A stretch of 53,553 nt of DNA from Prevotella sp. CAG:1031 (GCA_000431215.1 HF985563.1:61013-114565), one strand, 5' to 3'. Shown: positions 35,801 to 43,532, numbered from the stretch's first letter. Numbers and translations are program-made. The notes: generated from the sequence alone by a model not told the origin.

Positions 35801-37550
35801 GGGTAACTATTTCAACGAGTGGACTGAGCTGATTTCTCCGGCTATCGATCTTAGTGGCGCCAAACGTCCGACACTGACGTTCTACACCTATAACTGGTTC
35901 AAAAACAACTTCTCGAATATCAATCATCTCGATATCGATGTGGTGACAGCTGACGGCACGCGCCATAATGCCCGCAGTCTTGTTATCGGTGAACTCGGGA
36001 ACGTCGAGGCGTGGGAACACGTTGCTGTCGATCTCAGCGATTATGCCGGCCAGGTTGTGTCTCTCATATTCAAAGGCACCATTTACAGCCAGAATGATAA
36101 CGGCTACAACTGGGTTCTTATCGACAATATTCGGATTGACCAGTTGCCCGACACTGATCTCGGTATAGCCGATATTGAGGCTCCCGTTGAGGCAAAACCG
36201 GGCGAGCCATTTGCTGTCAAGGCAAGAGTCAGCAATCTGGGAGCCAAAGATGTCGCCGCTTACAAGGCTATTCTCTATCATAACGGAACCGAGGTAGCTT
36301 CGAAAGATTTCGATGGCCTTGCTTTCAGCCGCAGTGAGACGATAGAATTCAGTCATTCGCTGTCAGTTCAGGATCCGGTAGGAAACAGCTTTAAGATAAG
36401 AGTAGTTGCCGAGGGGGACGAGAAAGACGAGAACAATGAAACAGGCGAGGTCACTGTTGCCCGCAATATGCGTCTGCTCCCCGAACCCAGCGATGTTGTC
36501 ATCACTGCCGATGGCAGCTGTCTCTCATGGGGCGAGCCAGACTACAGTACCGCTGTGCCCGAAATGGTTCTCGATGATTTCGAATCATATACGATCGAAC
36601 TTGAAGGGAACTTCCTCACTTCGGCCGGAGATTGGGTATTCGTCGATGTCGACAAGGCACCGATAGGAGGAATGGTCAGTGCCTCAAGTATGGAAATGAT
36701 CGAATTCCCCGGAATTCCCGTACATTCAGCCCAGTCATGGTGGGTTCAGACACGTCTTGTCGAGGCTTTCAACGATAGCTATTACGGCCATGACATGAGC
36801 ATGCAGTATCTTGCCAATATGTATGTTGTAAACGAATCTTTCAATAAGGCTGTGCAGCAGGATGACTGGGCTATTTCGCCGGAGCTTTGCGGACGGGAAC
36901 AGCTCGTTACGCTATGGGCCCGCAGTTACAACCGAGACACTCCCGAGACTATCGAGTTCCTCTACAGCGATGGATCGCTGACTCCCGGCGACTTCAAGCT
37001 GATTCGCAGGATAGAGCAGTTACCGGGCGACTGGACCCAGTATGCTCTTGTTGTTCCGGAAGGTGCTCGTCGCTTCGCAATCCGTGGTTGTTCTTATGCC
37101 TCGGGCGGAACGGCACAGACCTTTATCGACGATGTGGCTTTCTATCCTGCCAGCGGTGATGCACAGAAACTCAATCTGCTCGGATATAATGTCTACAGTG
37201 GTGACCGACTTCTGACAACTTCGCCGATAAAGAGTCTCGCCTTTGATGAACTTCCCGCGGAGAACATGGACTTCGCAGTGTCGGCCGTATATGAGACCGG
37301 CGAGTCGCGTGCCGTAGCTGCCAAGGCTGAAGGTGGTGTCGACAGCCTCACGGCCATGGGTGTGAAAATCAATGTTCACAAAGGCGGCATAACGGTACTG
37401 GGTGCCGCGGGACGAACCTGCAATGTGTATTCTATGGCAGGGACAAGCGTGGCATCGTGTGTCTGCTCTGACGCTACAGAAATTTCTCTCGGCCCCGGCA
37501 TATATGTAGTTGCCGTAGGATCGAATGTGGTCAAAGTAGCAGTGAGATAA
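32892..37550 (+). CDS. Large secreted multidomain protein with choice-of-anchor J modules and a sorting-type C-terminal tail
   Basis: 1552 residues. The signal/anchor segment is RLITSVAAFVALTTVYATAYV. Residues about 75-330 are beta-propeller-like (repeated DLAINPKDGKGYAF, LAFNEDGVLYGVT, SATFDPESGNFIYMY). After this come FN3-like modules, then three jelly-roll modules of the choice-of-anchor J/cleaved-adhesin kind: about 545-670 (GYTWDDGYNGLNYS, DDWAITPPIKA), about 895-1090 (NEWTELISPAIDLSG, YNWVLIDNIRIDQ) and about 1230-1410 (QQDDWAISPELCG, AQTFIDDVAFYPA). A CARDB-like domain (1095-1195) lies between the second and third. The last 70 residues (VYSMAGTSVAS, GPGIYVVAVGS) resemble a type IX-secretion sorting tail. 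Likely a surface adhesin or glycan/protein-binding factor; no enzyme motif seen. Confidence 0.87.
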   Translation: MKKNRLITSVAAFVALTTVYATAYVAVSHNALNRGPSINAEFQKHSAEDMKAAERATMEAAGHEFPDRIRKAPDGTPLPAIVASVFDYSNATIGMYRLPEVSGGEMEKVSDVSSYYGGALKGNLFYACHDGRYADYWDTDNDPHGHKLQAYDITTWEKQGPELYLDPYRAFDLAINPKDGKGYAFCDYGSMMYHLYSIDLETGTQTDLTPSVSFLSGEYSRALAFNEDGVLYGVTRNGYFGVVDMTTGKNSSIAKVGGDGDMQHGVSATFDPESGNFIYMYNGTENSGAKHVSKLYSINPATGESTLLAEFTDKCMTSIYIVPTVIADEAPGVVDNISGIFVNGALSGTLKFTMPSTLHNGTAASGTAKWTVYDGSDKVAEGTSTYGAEITANVTVATAGKHNFSVAASNDTGEGKRSRLQMWVGPDIPVAPENIKVIFDESTNTFTVSWDAVTKGANDGYLDASAVTYSVVRMPGEVTAAENITATTVTNVYEPQGIESITFRVVAMHAGNSSEEAVSSPMVTGSLALPYDIATLDKYSILDNWTVDDVNDDGYTWDDGYNGLNYSYHSSNKADDWAITPPIKAVAGARYKVHVAFACQMTSCPEKVEMKYGYSPTAEGMTEELMPETVIDQTSAMPFELEICPDRNGTLFIGFHAMSDANMYKLKVIEFTVSAPVSDVAPAAPEIVEALADRSGALSLKGKVKLPAETANGDALSSLSRVEIMRNGTLIATIDNPVPGSTVEFVDDKLSQGAECIYTAFAYSGEAKSGPSNEFKTYVGINRPGSVGGITIRRDPDNAAGIIVSWDAAAVDWQGYPLNGEVSYNLEVFPDNAYYHGNKTYEGISETSYKLTPTFETGRDCGFVYVKIYGVNSAGIGYGEKSENIFAGEPLKLPFKESFPNYTLDNPWGDGKSNGPQIASITDDERAVAMRQYNGWNRMMDASFQNSEGSQDGDNGFAGMFGWSYVNDSEGNYFNEWTELISPAIDLSGAKRPTLTFYTYNWFKNNFSNINHLDIDVVTADGTRHNARSLVIGELGNVEAWEHVAVDLSDYAGQVVSLIFKGTIYSQNDNGYNWVLIDNIRIDQLPDTDLGIADIEAPVEAKPGEPFAVKARVSNLGAKDVAAYKAILYHNGTEVASKDFDGLAFSRSETIEFSHSLSVQDPVGNSFKIRVVAEGDEKDENNETGEVTVARNMRLLPEPSDVVITADGSCLSWGEPDYSTAVPEMVLDDFESYTIELEGNFLTSAGDWVFVDVDKAPIGGMVSASSMEMIEFPGIPVHSAQSWWVQTRLVEAFNDSYYGHDMSMQYLANMYVVNESFNKAVQQDDWAISPELCGREQLVTLWARSYNRDTPETIEFLYSDGSLTPGDFKLIRRIEQLPGDWTQYALVVPEGARRFAIRGCSYASGGTAQTFIDDVAFYPASGDAQKLNLLGYNVYSGDRLLTTSPIKSLAFDELPAENMDFAVSAVYETGESRAVAAKAEGGVDSLTAMGVKINVHKGGITVLGAAGRTCNVYSMAGTSVASCVCSDATEISLGPGIYVVAVGSNVVKVAVR

Positions 37551-37578
37551 ATTCATACCATACTACTTTTATAACTCT

Positions 37579-37612
37579 GCGGGGCCTTGTCATTAACACG
37601 ACGAGGCCCCGC
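37579..37612. terminator. Hairpin between convergent genes, probable bidirectional terminator
   Basis: GCGGGGCCT (37579-37587) pairs with AGGCCCCGC (37604-37612), extended by four more pairs, with an 8-nt loop. It is GC-rich but lacks a strong T run on either side. Confidence 0.5.
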
Positions 37613-37638
37613 GCTGATTTGATTGTAATGGCGATAGT

Positions 37639-38709
37639 CTATTCTAACAGATCAGATGGGATAATAGGAGAGGCGAGGGTGTCGGCGATTTGGAGAATGA
37701 GATCGTGAAGCTCGAGATTCAGCCTGTATTTTTCGGGGATGGCGTTGTAGCCGAGGATGGCTCCGATAATGTTGCCGGCCACTGCACCCGTTGAGTCGCT
37801 GTCACCGCTGTGGTTGACAGCGCAGCAGACACATTTTTCGAAGTCGTCAATGTAGCGCATGACGCTGAAGATGGCGATAGCCAGTGTTTCGTCGGCTACC
37901 CAGCCTTCGCCGAGAATGAGGATTGCGTCGGTGTCGGCGCGGCCGGATATGGCGAGATCGAGGGCTTTAATAATGAGAGCTTTAAGCTCGTTCAGATGGA
38001 TGTCGCCGTTAATGCGTGAGATGAGGCGCGTAAAAACGCGGTCTACGATGATTTCACGGAATTTGTCGCGGTCAATGGAGTGGGAGAGGATGCATTCCGC
38101 CACTACCATGGCGAATGCCATAGAAGATAAGGTGCTGAGTGGATGTTTGTGGGTTATCTCGGCGGCAGATCCGGCCAAAAGGCCGGCGTTTTCGAGGTTG
38201 AGAATGTCGGTATGAGCAGCCGAATATATTCCGACAGGAGCGACGCGCATTACTCCGCCACATCCTTTCGAATTGTTGACGACCTTTCCGCCGGAATCCG
38301 ACATGATTGTCTGTAGAGCTGACATGCACGTAAGACCAGGTGCACGCTGCGACCAAAGTGCTCTGAAGCGCGAGAGAAAACTTCTTTCGAGTTGGCTCTT
38401 CGGTCTTATCTGTGTGAGATACCAGTTCTTGTATGCGGCTGTTAAATATGGGGTTATCTCATCTACGGAGGTCTTTTTGTCGGCGATTGCGTTAAGAAGG
38501 CCTTCGGCTGTGAAAAGAGACATCTGTGTGTCGTCGGAGAATTCAGCGATGCCGGAACTGTTGAGTTTGTAATCTGTGATTCCGCGTTGGCCGTAGATCT
38601 TCCGAATCTCGTTGAGTGACGAAAATTCCACGGCGTAGCCGAGAGCGTCACCGACGGCCCCGCCAACGAGTGAGCCCCGGCATTTATTCAGCAATAGCTC
38701 TGTAGTCAT
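37639..38709 (-). CDS. ADP-ribosylglycohydrolase family protein
   Basis: 356 residues, single domain. Signature motifs: GSLVGGAVGDALGYAVE near the N terminus, EFSDDTQMSLF (metal-binding Asp pair) near residue 58, and VNHSGDSDSTGAVAGNIIGA near 295 (second Asp pair and Gly loop). These residues coordinate the binuclear Mg2+ site of ADP-ribosylarginine hydrolase/DraG-like enzymes. Likely removes ADP-ribose from a protein or small molecule in the cytoplasm; the target is not predictable. No toxin gene of the ADP-ribosylating kind is recognised next to it. Confidence 0.9.
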   Translation of the reverse strand: MTTELLLNKCRGSLVGGAVGDALGYAVEFSSLNEIRKIYGQRGITDYKLNSSGIAEFSDDTQMSLFTAEGLLNAIADKKTSVDEITPYLTAAYKNWYLTQIRPKSQLERSFLSRFRALWSQRAPGLTCMSALQTIMSDSGGKVVNNSKGCGGVMRVAPVGIYSAAHTDILNLENAGLLAGSAAEITHKHPLSTLSSMAFAMVVAECILSHSIDRDKFREIIVDRVFTRLISRINGDIHLNELKALIIKALDLAISGRADTDAILILGEGWVADETLAIAIFSVMRYIDDFEKCVCCAVNHSGDSDSTGAVAGNIIGAILGYNAIPEKYRLNLELHDLILQIADTLASPIIPSDLLE

Positions 38710-38731
38710 ATCTGTTGCATGGTTTAGCGCT

Positions 38732-38739
38732 CAAAGTTA
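38732..38739 (-). promoter_or_regulatory. -7 box of the ADP-ribosylglycohydrolase gene
   Basis: Minus-strand TAACTTTG, exact TAnnTTTG, 23 nt upstream of ATG 38709. Divergent from the promoter at 38803. Confidence 0.55.
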
Positions 38740-38802
38740 TAAATAATCTGACAAATAATAGCGAAATTGTAATTTGCATTATGCTCCGGCGGATATTTTC
38801 GT

Positions 38803-38810
38803 TATATTTG
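38803..38810 (+). promoter_or_regulatory. -7 box of the PH-domain-like gene
   Basis: TATATTTG, exact TAnnTTTG, 42 nt upstream of ATG 38852. It lies inside the longer alternative reading frame beginning at 38774, which therefore cannot be the true start. Confidence 0.55.
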
Positions 38811-38851
38811 TAACCGTAAAGAATGTCAACGCAGAAACAGGATTGTCGATA

Positions 38852-39274
38852 ATGGCTACGGTATATCGCTCGAAGATTGATTGGTGGGTCTGGCTTGTGA
38901 CGGTCGGATTCCTTACGGTTATCTGGCTTTCGGCCATCGGAATGTCATGGTGGTATCTGGTTTTCGTGTGCGGCTCGATGACGTTGCTTTACGCATGGCT
39001 GATGTTCGGATGCTGGTATGAAATTGATGGTAATGACCTCGTTATCTACCAGTGTTTCAGACCTACACGAATCCCGATTTCCAAAATCAAAAGTGCCAGG
39101 AAGACAACCGGCTATCTGGCAACAGCCGGCATGTCGCGTAAAAGAGTGTCGATAAGTTTCATAGACCGATCTGTATTGAAAAGCTATGCGCCATTGGAAA
39201 TCTCGCCTAATGACCGAGACGAATTTATTGCGCATCTTATTGAGCTTAATCCGGCAATAAGGGAAATCGAATGA
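38852..39274 (+). CDS. Small membrane protein with a bacterial PH (YyaB-like) domain
   Basis: 140 residues from ATG 38852, chosen because the promoter lies downstream of the earlier in-frame ATG. Two adjacent transmembrane helices (about 11-30 and 34-50) precede a beta-rich domain (YEIDGNDLVIYQCFRPTRIPISKI, then VSISFIDRSVLKSYAPLEIS and a terminal helix), the pattern of YyaB/bPH_4-like proteins. Role unknown in the family. The stop overlaps the next start by four bases (ATGA), so the two are translationally coupled. Confidence 0.75.
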   Translation: MATVYRSKIDWWVWLVTVGFLTVIWLSAIGMSWWYLVFVCGSMTLLYAWLMFGCWYEIDGNDLVIYQCFRPTRIPISKIKSARKTTGYLATAGMSRKRVSISFIDRSVLKSYAPLEISPNDRDEFIAHLIELNPAIREIE

Positions 39275-39807
39275 ACATAGAGGAATTGCTGTCACAAAGA
39301 ATCAACATGCCTCAGATAAAGGGGCTTGTATCATGGGCTTCGGGAGATCGCGAGAAGTTGTGTCAGTTATGGAGTCTGGTCGGGAGTGATGACCGGCGCA
39401 CAAGTGTCAATTCGCTATGGATCATGACACAACTGCCCGTATCAGACAAAGAGTGGTTGTCGACTCTACGGGACAGCATGATTGATATGCTGTTAGTAGA
39501 AACTGACCCCGGAAAGAAGCGTATGCTTCTGCAGCTTCTTCGGGAACAGGAGTTTGAGGTCGATGATATTCCGACAGATTTTCTCGATTTCTGTATGAGG
39601 AAAATCAATTCAGAGTGTGAGCCATATGCAGTAAGATGTTTCAGTATATACGCAGCTTTCAAGATGTGTCGTCATTATCCGGAACTCATCGCCGAACTGG
39701 AAAGTCATCTCGAAATGCTGTCGTTTCAGGCCCTTTCACCCGGACTCAGAAGTGCTCTTCGACAGACCAGAAAAAATATCAGGAAGCTGAAACAGTCCGC
39801 ATCATAA
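39271..39807 (+). CDS. Small HEAT-repeat-like helical protein
   Basis: 178 residues, all helical in character, with repeated amphipathic pairs (VSWASGDREKLCQLWSLV, then SVNSLWIMTQLPVS, and MLLQLLREQEFE). It resembles short HEAT-like scaffold proteins found in Bacteroidales, but I do not recognise a named family. No signal peptide. Overlaps the upstream PH-domain gene by 4 nt, so the pair probably acts together. Confidence 0.72.
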   Translation: MNIEELLSQRINMPQIKGLVSWASGDREKLCQLWSLVGSDDRRTSVNSLWIMTQLPVSDKEWLSTLRDSMIDMLLVETDPGKKRMLLQLLREQEFEVDDIPTDFLDFCMRKINSECEPYAVRCFSIYAAFKMCRHYPELIAELESHLEMLSFQALSPGLRSALRQTRKNIRKLKQSAS

Positions 39808-39831
39808 ATGCAGAATTTCATAATAATTTCG

Positions 39832-39839
39832 CAACTTTG
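39832..39839 (+). promoter_or_regulatory. Weak -7 box for the pyridoxamine oxidase-like operon
   Basis: CAACTTTG matches seven of eight positions of TAnnTTTG, about 95 nt upstream of ATG 39935. Confidence 0.3.
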
Positions 39840-39934
39840 TGGTCGGGTTGGTTTAATCTGAAACAAGTCATCCTTCATGAGCATTTATAATAATCCGCCC
39901 TGTAACGATTGACGGGTAAATACTGAAGTTAACA

Positions 39935-40615
39935 ATGGAAATGAAATTCTGTCAGAGCTGCGGAATGCTGCTCACAAATGAAATCATCGGCACGAATGCC
40001 GATGGCTCGCCAAACGAAGAATACAGTATTTACTGCTACAAGGACGGCAAGCTCACGCAGGATATGACAATGGATCAGATGATTGACCACTGTGCCCGGT
40101 TCACTGATGAGATAAACAAGAGTTCAGGTCAAAATCTTACTGTAGAGCAGATGAAAGAGCAGATGCGTCAGTTTTTCCCTCATCTGAAACGCTGGCAACA
40201 GTGCGGATCGTCTTATCTTATAAAGAAAGCAGAACAGCTTCTCGCGGAATGCTCTACTGTAACGATAGCATCTGTAAACAGTGATGGTTTTCCGCGTCCC
40301 GTGCCGATGGCTAAAGGCGATACTGATGGGTGTGGTATCGTGTGGATGGCAGCAGGAGCGGATTCAGTGAAAGTGGCTGATTTCCGGCGTAATCCTAAGG
40401 CGGGCCTCTGCTACGATAAAGACGGCGCGAGTGTTTGTCTGCGCGGCATCGTTGAAGTTGTCAATGACGACAGCATTCGCTTGGAAAAATGGCAGGACTG
40501 GTATATAAATCATTTTCCGGGAGGTCCGTCAGACCCTAATTATATCTTGCTCAAATTCACTGCTAAGGAAGCGACTATCTGGATTGACCATCAATTTGCC
40601 CATATCCAGCTATAG
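39935..40615 (+). CDS. Zinc-ribbon plus pyridoxamine 5'-phosphate oxidase-like flavoprotein
   Basis: 226 residues. The N terminus (FCQSCGMLLTNEIIGTNADG, with a later YCYKDGK) is the small zinc-ribbon found on this class of gut-bacterial proteins; Cys6, Cys9 and a later Cys fit zinc binding. From about residue 95 the chain matches the split-barrel FMN-binding fold: TVTIASVNSDGFPRPVPM and VADFRRNPKAGLCYD, ending IDHQFAHIQL. By family it may bind FMN or F420-like cofactors and reduce or sequester small molecules; activity is not established. First intact gene of a cluster in which most neighbours are broken. Confidence 0.88.
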   Translation: MEMKFCQSCGMLLTNEIIGTNADGSPNEEYSIYCYKDGKLTQDMTMDQMIDHCARFTDEINKSSGQNLTVEQMKEQMRQFFPHLKRWQQCGSSYLIKKAEQLLAECSTVTIASVNSDGFPRPVPMAKGDTDGCGIVWMAAGADSVKVADFRRNPKAGLCYDKDGASVCLRGIVEVVNDDSIRLEKWQDWYINHFPGGPSDPNYILLKFTAKEATIWIDHQFAHIQL

Positions 40616-40624
40616 TTTCTTGCC

Positions 40625-40747
40625 ATGAGGAATATAGGGGCAAACAAAGAACTCATAGCGGCGTGCGGTCTTTACTGCGGTGCGTGTCGGAAATATCTAT
40701 CGGGTAATAATAAAACGGAAATAAAACCATGTTTATCGCAATTTTAA
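40625..40747 (+). pseudogene. Truncated DUF3795-like small cysteine protein
   Basis: ATG 40625 opens MRNIGANKELIAACGLYCGACRKYLSG, which matches the N terminus of DUF3795-type proteins with their CGLYCGAC metal-binding pattern, but the frame ends after 40 codons while the family is roughly three times as long. The continuation runs straight into the leader of the next gene, so an internal deletion near 40700 probably removed the rest. It overlaps the next start in another frame. Confidence 0.55.
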
Positions 40748-41016
40748 CATATAAGAAACCATTGAGCGAGGTTGACAGATTCCTTGCCGCACACCGCGAA
40801 TATCTCGCTAAGCATTATGCCGCCGGAGATTTCATCGCCTCAGGGCCACAGACACCGCGTGTGGGCGGAGTGATTATGATTAAGGCTGAAAACCGCATAG
40901 CCGTGGACGCCATCATCGCGTAAGACCCGTTCAACATCAACGACGTCGCCGACTATCAGATAGTGGAGTTTACTCCCACATTGTTCTGCGATCATATTCT
41001 CAAAACCATTCTCTGA
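40729..41016 (+). pseudogene. YciI-like protein interrupted by a TAA codon
   Basis: 96 codons including the stop at 41014-41016. Residues 1-64 (MFIAILTYKKPLSEVDRFL, GDFIASGPQTPRVGG) fit the YciI-like ferredoxin-fold family. Codon 65 (40921-40923) is TAA, after which the frame continues in family-like sequence (DPFNINDVADYQIVEFTP). A Gln (CAA) is expected there, so one C-to-T change explains the break. Two bases separate its true stop from the next gene's start. Confidence 0.82.
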
Positions 41017-41018
41017 TT

Positions 41019-41219
41019 ATGCCATACATATCAATCGAGAGCGGGAATCTGACCGCAGAATAGAAAAAACAGTTGATTGAACGCCTGACAGCAACCGCCT
41101 CCGAGGTGACGCATATCCCGGATCAGTTCTTCACAGTAACTATCAAGGAGTTGCCAGACGAGAACTTCGGCATCGGAGGCAAATCAATTGTCGAGATAAA
41201 ACGCAGCTATAAACCATGA
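41019..41219 (+). pseudogene. 4-oxalocrotonate tautomerase-like protein interrupted by a TAG codon
   Basis: 67 codons. MPYISIESGNLTAE is followed by TAG at 41061-41063 and then KKQLIERLTATASEVTHIP and the end IVEIKRSYKP, which together make a complete small tautomerase of normal length with the N-terminal Pro2 catalytic base. CAG-to-TAG (Gln) is the likeliest cause. Overlaps the acetyltransferase start by 4 nt. Confidence 0.8.
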
Positions 41220-41721
41220 GTATGACATTACTCCCTTATCAACCTTCGGATGCCGCTGTGATTACATCGTGGCTTAAAAGCGAGTATCTAATGCGCCAAT
41301 GGTGTGCCGACAGATATGAGCGTTATCCCGTTACACCCGAAGATATGAACGCATATCACGAAAAGTATATTGACGGACAACAATCGCGCGCTTTGACAAT
41401 GACTGATGGCGATGAAATTGTAGGATACATCACTTACGTACCCCCGCCGACGATTCGACCGAGCAGCGACTGGGATTCGTCATTGTTGATGATTCAAAAC
41501 GTGGTCGCGGTTTAGGCAATGCTCTTGTCTCAATGGCAGTCAAATATGCGTTTGAAGAACTTGGAGCCACGAAAGTGTCGCTCGTTATCTTTGAAAATAA
41601 TCCGTCCGCCATCCATTGCTATGAAGCCGCCGGTTTTCATCGGGTATCACTACCTGAAACCGAGAGTTACGAATGTCTGGGCGAAACGTGGAACTGTATT
41701 GAGATGGAACGATTGCCATGA
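41216..41721 (+). pseudogene. GNAT-family N-acetyltransferase with a frameshift
   Basis: The first part (MSMTLLPYQPSDAAVITSWL to EIVGYITY) reads well to the C5 tract at 41440-41444, then goes out of frame. In the other frame the protein continues DDSTEQRLGFVIVDDSKRGR with the acetyl-CoA loop RGRGLGNAL and ends FENNPSAIHCYEAAGFHRV...MERLP. Expected total about 168 residues. A 1-nt change in the C run explains the break. The end overlaps the GrpB-like start by 4 nt, a vestige of an ordered operon. Confidence 0.82.
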
Positions 41722-42269
41722 GCCAAAGGAATCTTAAGGATATGACTCAGGCAGAACTATGGGAACTCTTTCCAATAGTGCTGGCTGCATATAATCCTGA
41801 TTGGTCGGAATGGGCGAAAGAAGAAATATTGGAGCTTTCAGCATTGCTAAAAGATTACAGTCCGATTATCAACCATATTGGCAGCACGGCCACTCCGAAT
41901 ATTCATGCAAAGCCCATAATTGACATTCTTGTCGAGTTAAATCCCGAGACCGACAGACCACTAATCAAAGAGAAAATGGAAAGTGACGGATATATCTGTA
42001 TGTCAGTTTCCGATAGTCGAATGAGCTTCAACAAAGGCTATACTCCCGCCGGGTATGCCGACAAAGTTTTCCATGTCCATTTTCACAGGGTCGGCGACAA
42101 TGATGAAATCCGTTTCCGAGATTATCTGATTGCTCATCCTGAAGTAGCTAAAGAATATGAGATATTAAAACTATCACTGCTTCCTAAGTATAAGAATGAC
42201 CGCGACGGATGTACCGAAGCTAAATCCGGATTTGTACGCCAGACAATAAAACGAGCCTTAAAACAATGA
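41718..42269 (+). CDS. GrpB-like nucleotidyltransferase-fold protein
   Basis: 183 residues, intact. Family signature: YNPDWSEWAKEE, HIGSTATPNIHAKPIIDILV and KVFHVHFHRVG, with the C-terminal helices ending RQTIKRALKQ. GrpB/UPF0157 proteins have a nucleotidyltransferase-like fold; in some species they are fused to CoaE, but their role is not firmly known. Start and stop each overlap a neighbour by 4 nt (ATGA), so it belongs to the same translationally coupled series. Confidence 0.88.
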   Translation: MSQRNLKDMTQAELWELFPIVLAAYNPDWSEWAKEEILELSALLKDYSPIINHIGSTATPNIHAKPIIDILVELNPETDRPLIKEKMESDGYICMSVSDSRMSFNKGYTPAGYADKVFHVHFHRVGDNDEIRFRDYLIAHPEVAKEYEILKLSLLPKYKNDRDGCTEAKSGFVRQTIKRALKQ

Positions 42270-42882
42270 AAAACAAAGTATATCCCCGCACCGGTGATAT
42301 TCAGACAGTATATCTGAAATCGGTTGTCACGCGCCCGACAATCGAGATCGGAGACTTTACCATCTACAATGACTTTGTGAATGATCCGCGAGACTTTGAG
42401 AAAAACAACGTGCTCTATCATTATCCGATAAATAATGACAGGCTTATTATCGGTAAGTTTTGCTTGATAGCTTGTGGTGCAAAGTTTATTTTCAACTGTG
42501 CCAATCATACGCTTAAATCGTCGTCTACCTACACATTCCCTTTATTCTTTGAGGAATGGGGATTGCCTAAATCGGAAATTACCTCAGAGTGGGACAATAA
42601 AGGCAATATTGTGATCGGCAATGATGTATGGATAGGTTATGATGCGGTAATTATGGCCGGAGTGACTATCGGCGACGGTGCCATCATCGGAACAAGAGCA
42701 GTGGTTACTAAAGATGTCGAGCCTTACTCAATCGTCGGCGGAGTGCCGGCAAAAGAGATTCGCAAACGGTTTTCTCCTGAAGTTATAAAAAGCTTAGGGA
42801 GATACAATGGTGGAACTGGCCTATTGAGAAAATCCAAAGCTCTATTCCGTATATACAATCCGGCAATGTAGATGCATTATAG
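42266..42882 (+). pseudogene. CatB/Vat-type xenobiotic O-acetyltransferase, frameshifted near its C terminus
   Basis: Left-handed beta-helix hexapeptide acetyltransferase. Landmarks: RPTIEIGDFTIYNDFVND, IIGKFCLIACGAKFIFNC ANH with the catalytic-type His, then IVIGNDVWIGYDAVIMAGVT and GVPAKEIRKRFSPEVIK. After KSL the frame breaks near 42791-42800; in the next frame the family tail returns (REIQWWNWPIEKIQ) and stops at 42880-42882. As read, the protein ends with an unrelated tail at 42871. The Vat/CatB type acetylates streptogramin A or chloramphenicol-like compounds in some members; activity here is doubtful because the C-terminal helix packs against the helix core. Confidence 0.8.
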
Positions 42883-43045
42883 GCAGTGAGGCAGAAGTCT
42901 TTCTCGATAGCTTTGGGATAATCGGAATTGTGACGGACACCTTTTTAACCTCAACCAAACGAGTGCTTAAAAAGTTGTCTATTTTTCAGGACATCTCCGA
43001 GTTATGTCTTTGTAATATCTTGGATTTTAGGATTTTGGGGCGGTA

Positions 43046-43105
43046 TTCGTTACTAAATCGTTACTATTTTGATTCTCGAAATCTTAGTAACGAGTTAGTA
43101 ACGAA
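43046..43105. repeat. Long inverted repeat built of four CGTTACT-type units
   Basis: The 21-nt arms 43046-43066 and 43085-43105 are reverse complements with one mismatch, separated by 18 nt. Each arm holds a direct repeat (CGTTACTAAATCGTTACTA on the left), so the unit CGTTACT occurs four times. Arm-type or regulator-binding sites of recombination systems look like this; so do some plasmid iterons. Confidence 0.75.
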
Positions 43106-43175
43106 AGTATGTCTGAAACGGTCTTTTCTTGGACTGATTTAGGTTCTGAATCGAAAGGATTAGACACGAAAAAAT

Positions 43176-43259
43176 CTCAGAACTATTTGATAGTCTGAGG
43201 TCTCTTTGTAAACAAAGCGGCCAGAGGCCGATAAGTCTTGTTTGGACTGATTTTAGTCC
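43176..43259. other. Series of four consecutive short hairpins
   Basis: Hairpin A 43176-43199 (CTCAGA/TCTGAG plus CTAT/ATAG, one bulged A), B 43204-43217 (CTTTGT/ACAAAG), C 43218-43230 (CGGCC/GGCCG) and D 43244-43259 (GGACT/AGTCC). A, B and C are separated by 0-4 nt. The stacking suggests a folded RNA or a single-stranded DNA signal such as a transfer origin; no family recognised. Confidence 0.4.
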
Positions 43260-43532
43260 GAGGTTACAAGTGGAGATGGAGGGACTTGTTCCTAACGCTC
43301 CAAATGCGCTTATATCAGCAACTTGGCGATTCAAGATTTACGTGTGTAGCGAATTTACAACCAAACTTTTTGCCTTTATAATCACCTCTTGTGATGCTAT
43401 CCAGTAATCAGGCTAAGGCATATGCAAAGTTATGCTATAATACTGATGAAAGTCAAGTCCGGAGGTTCGATTTAGACAATTTTATGACTTATTGTTAAAA
43501 TAATAAATTCAATCTTCTTAGCTATTCAGACT

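Larger units (their letters stand above)
42883..43532. other. Gene-poor junction region with inverted repeats
   Basis: No credible coding sequence in 650 bp. It contains the inverted repeat at 43046-43105 and the hairpin series at 43176-43259, which are listed separately, and short direct repeats (TTGGACTGATTT near 43132 and 43242). It separates the enzyme cluster from the ICE-like remnant. Confidence 0.5.

Noticed and set aside
42930..43142. 70-codon frame in the junction region
   Set aside because: It passes through the CGTTACT inverted repeat and has no protein-like features.
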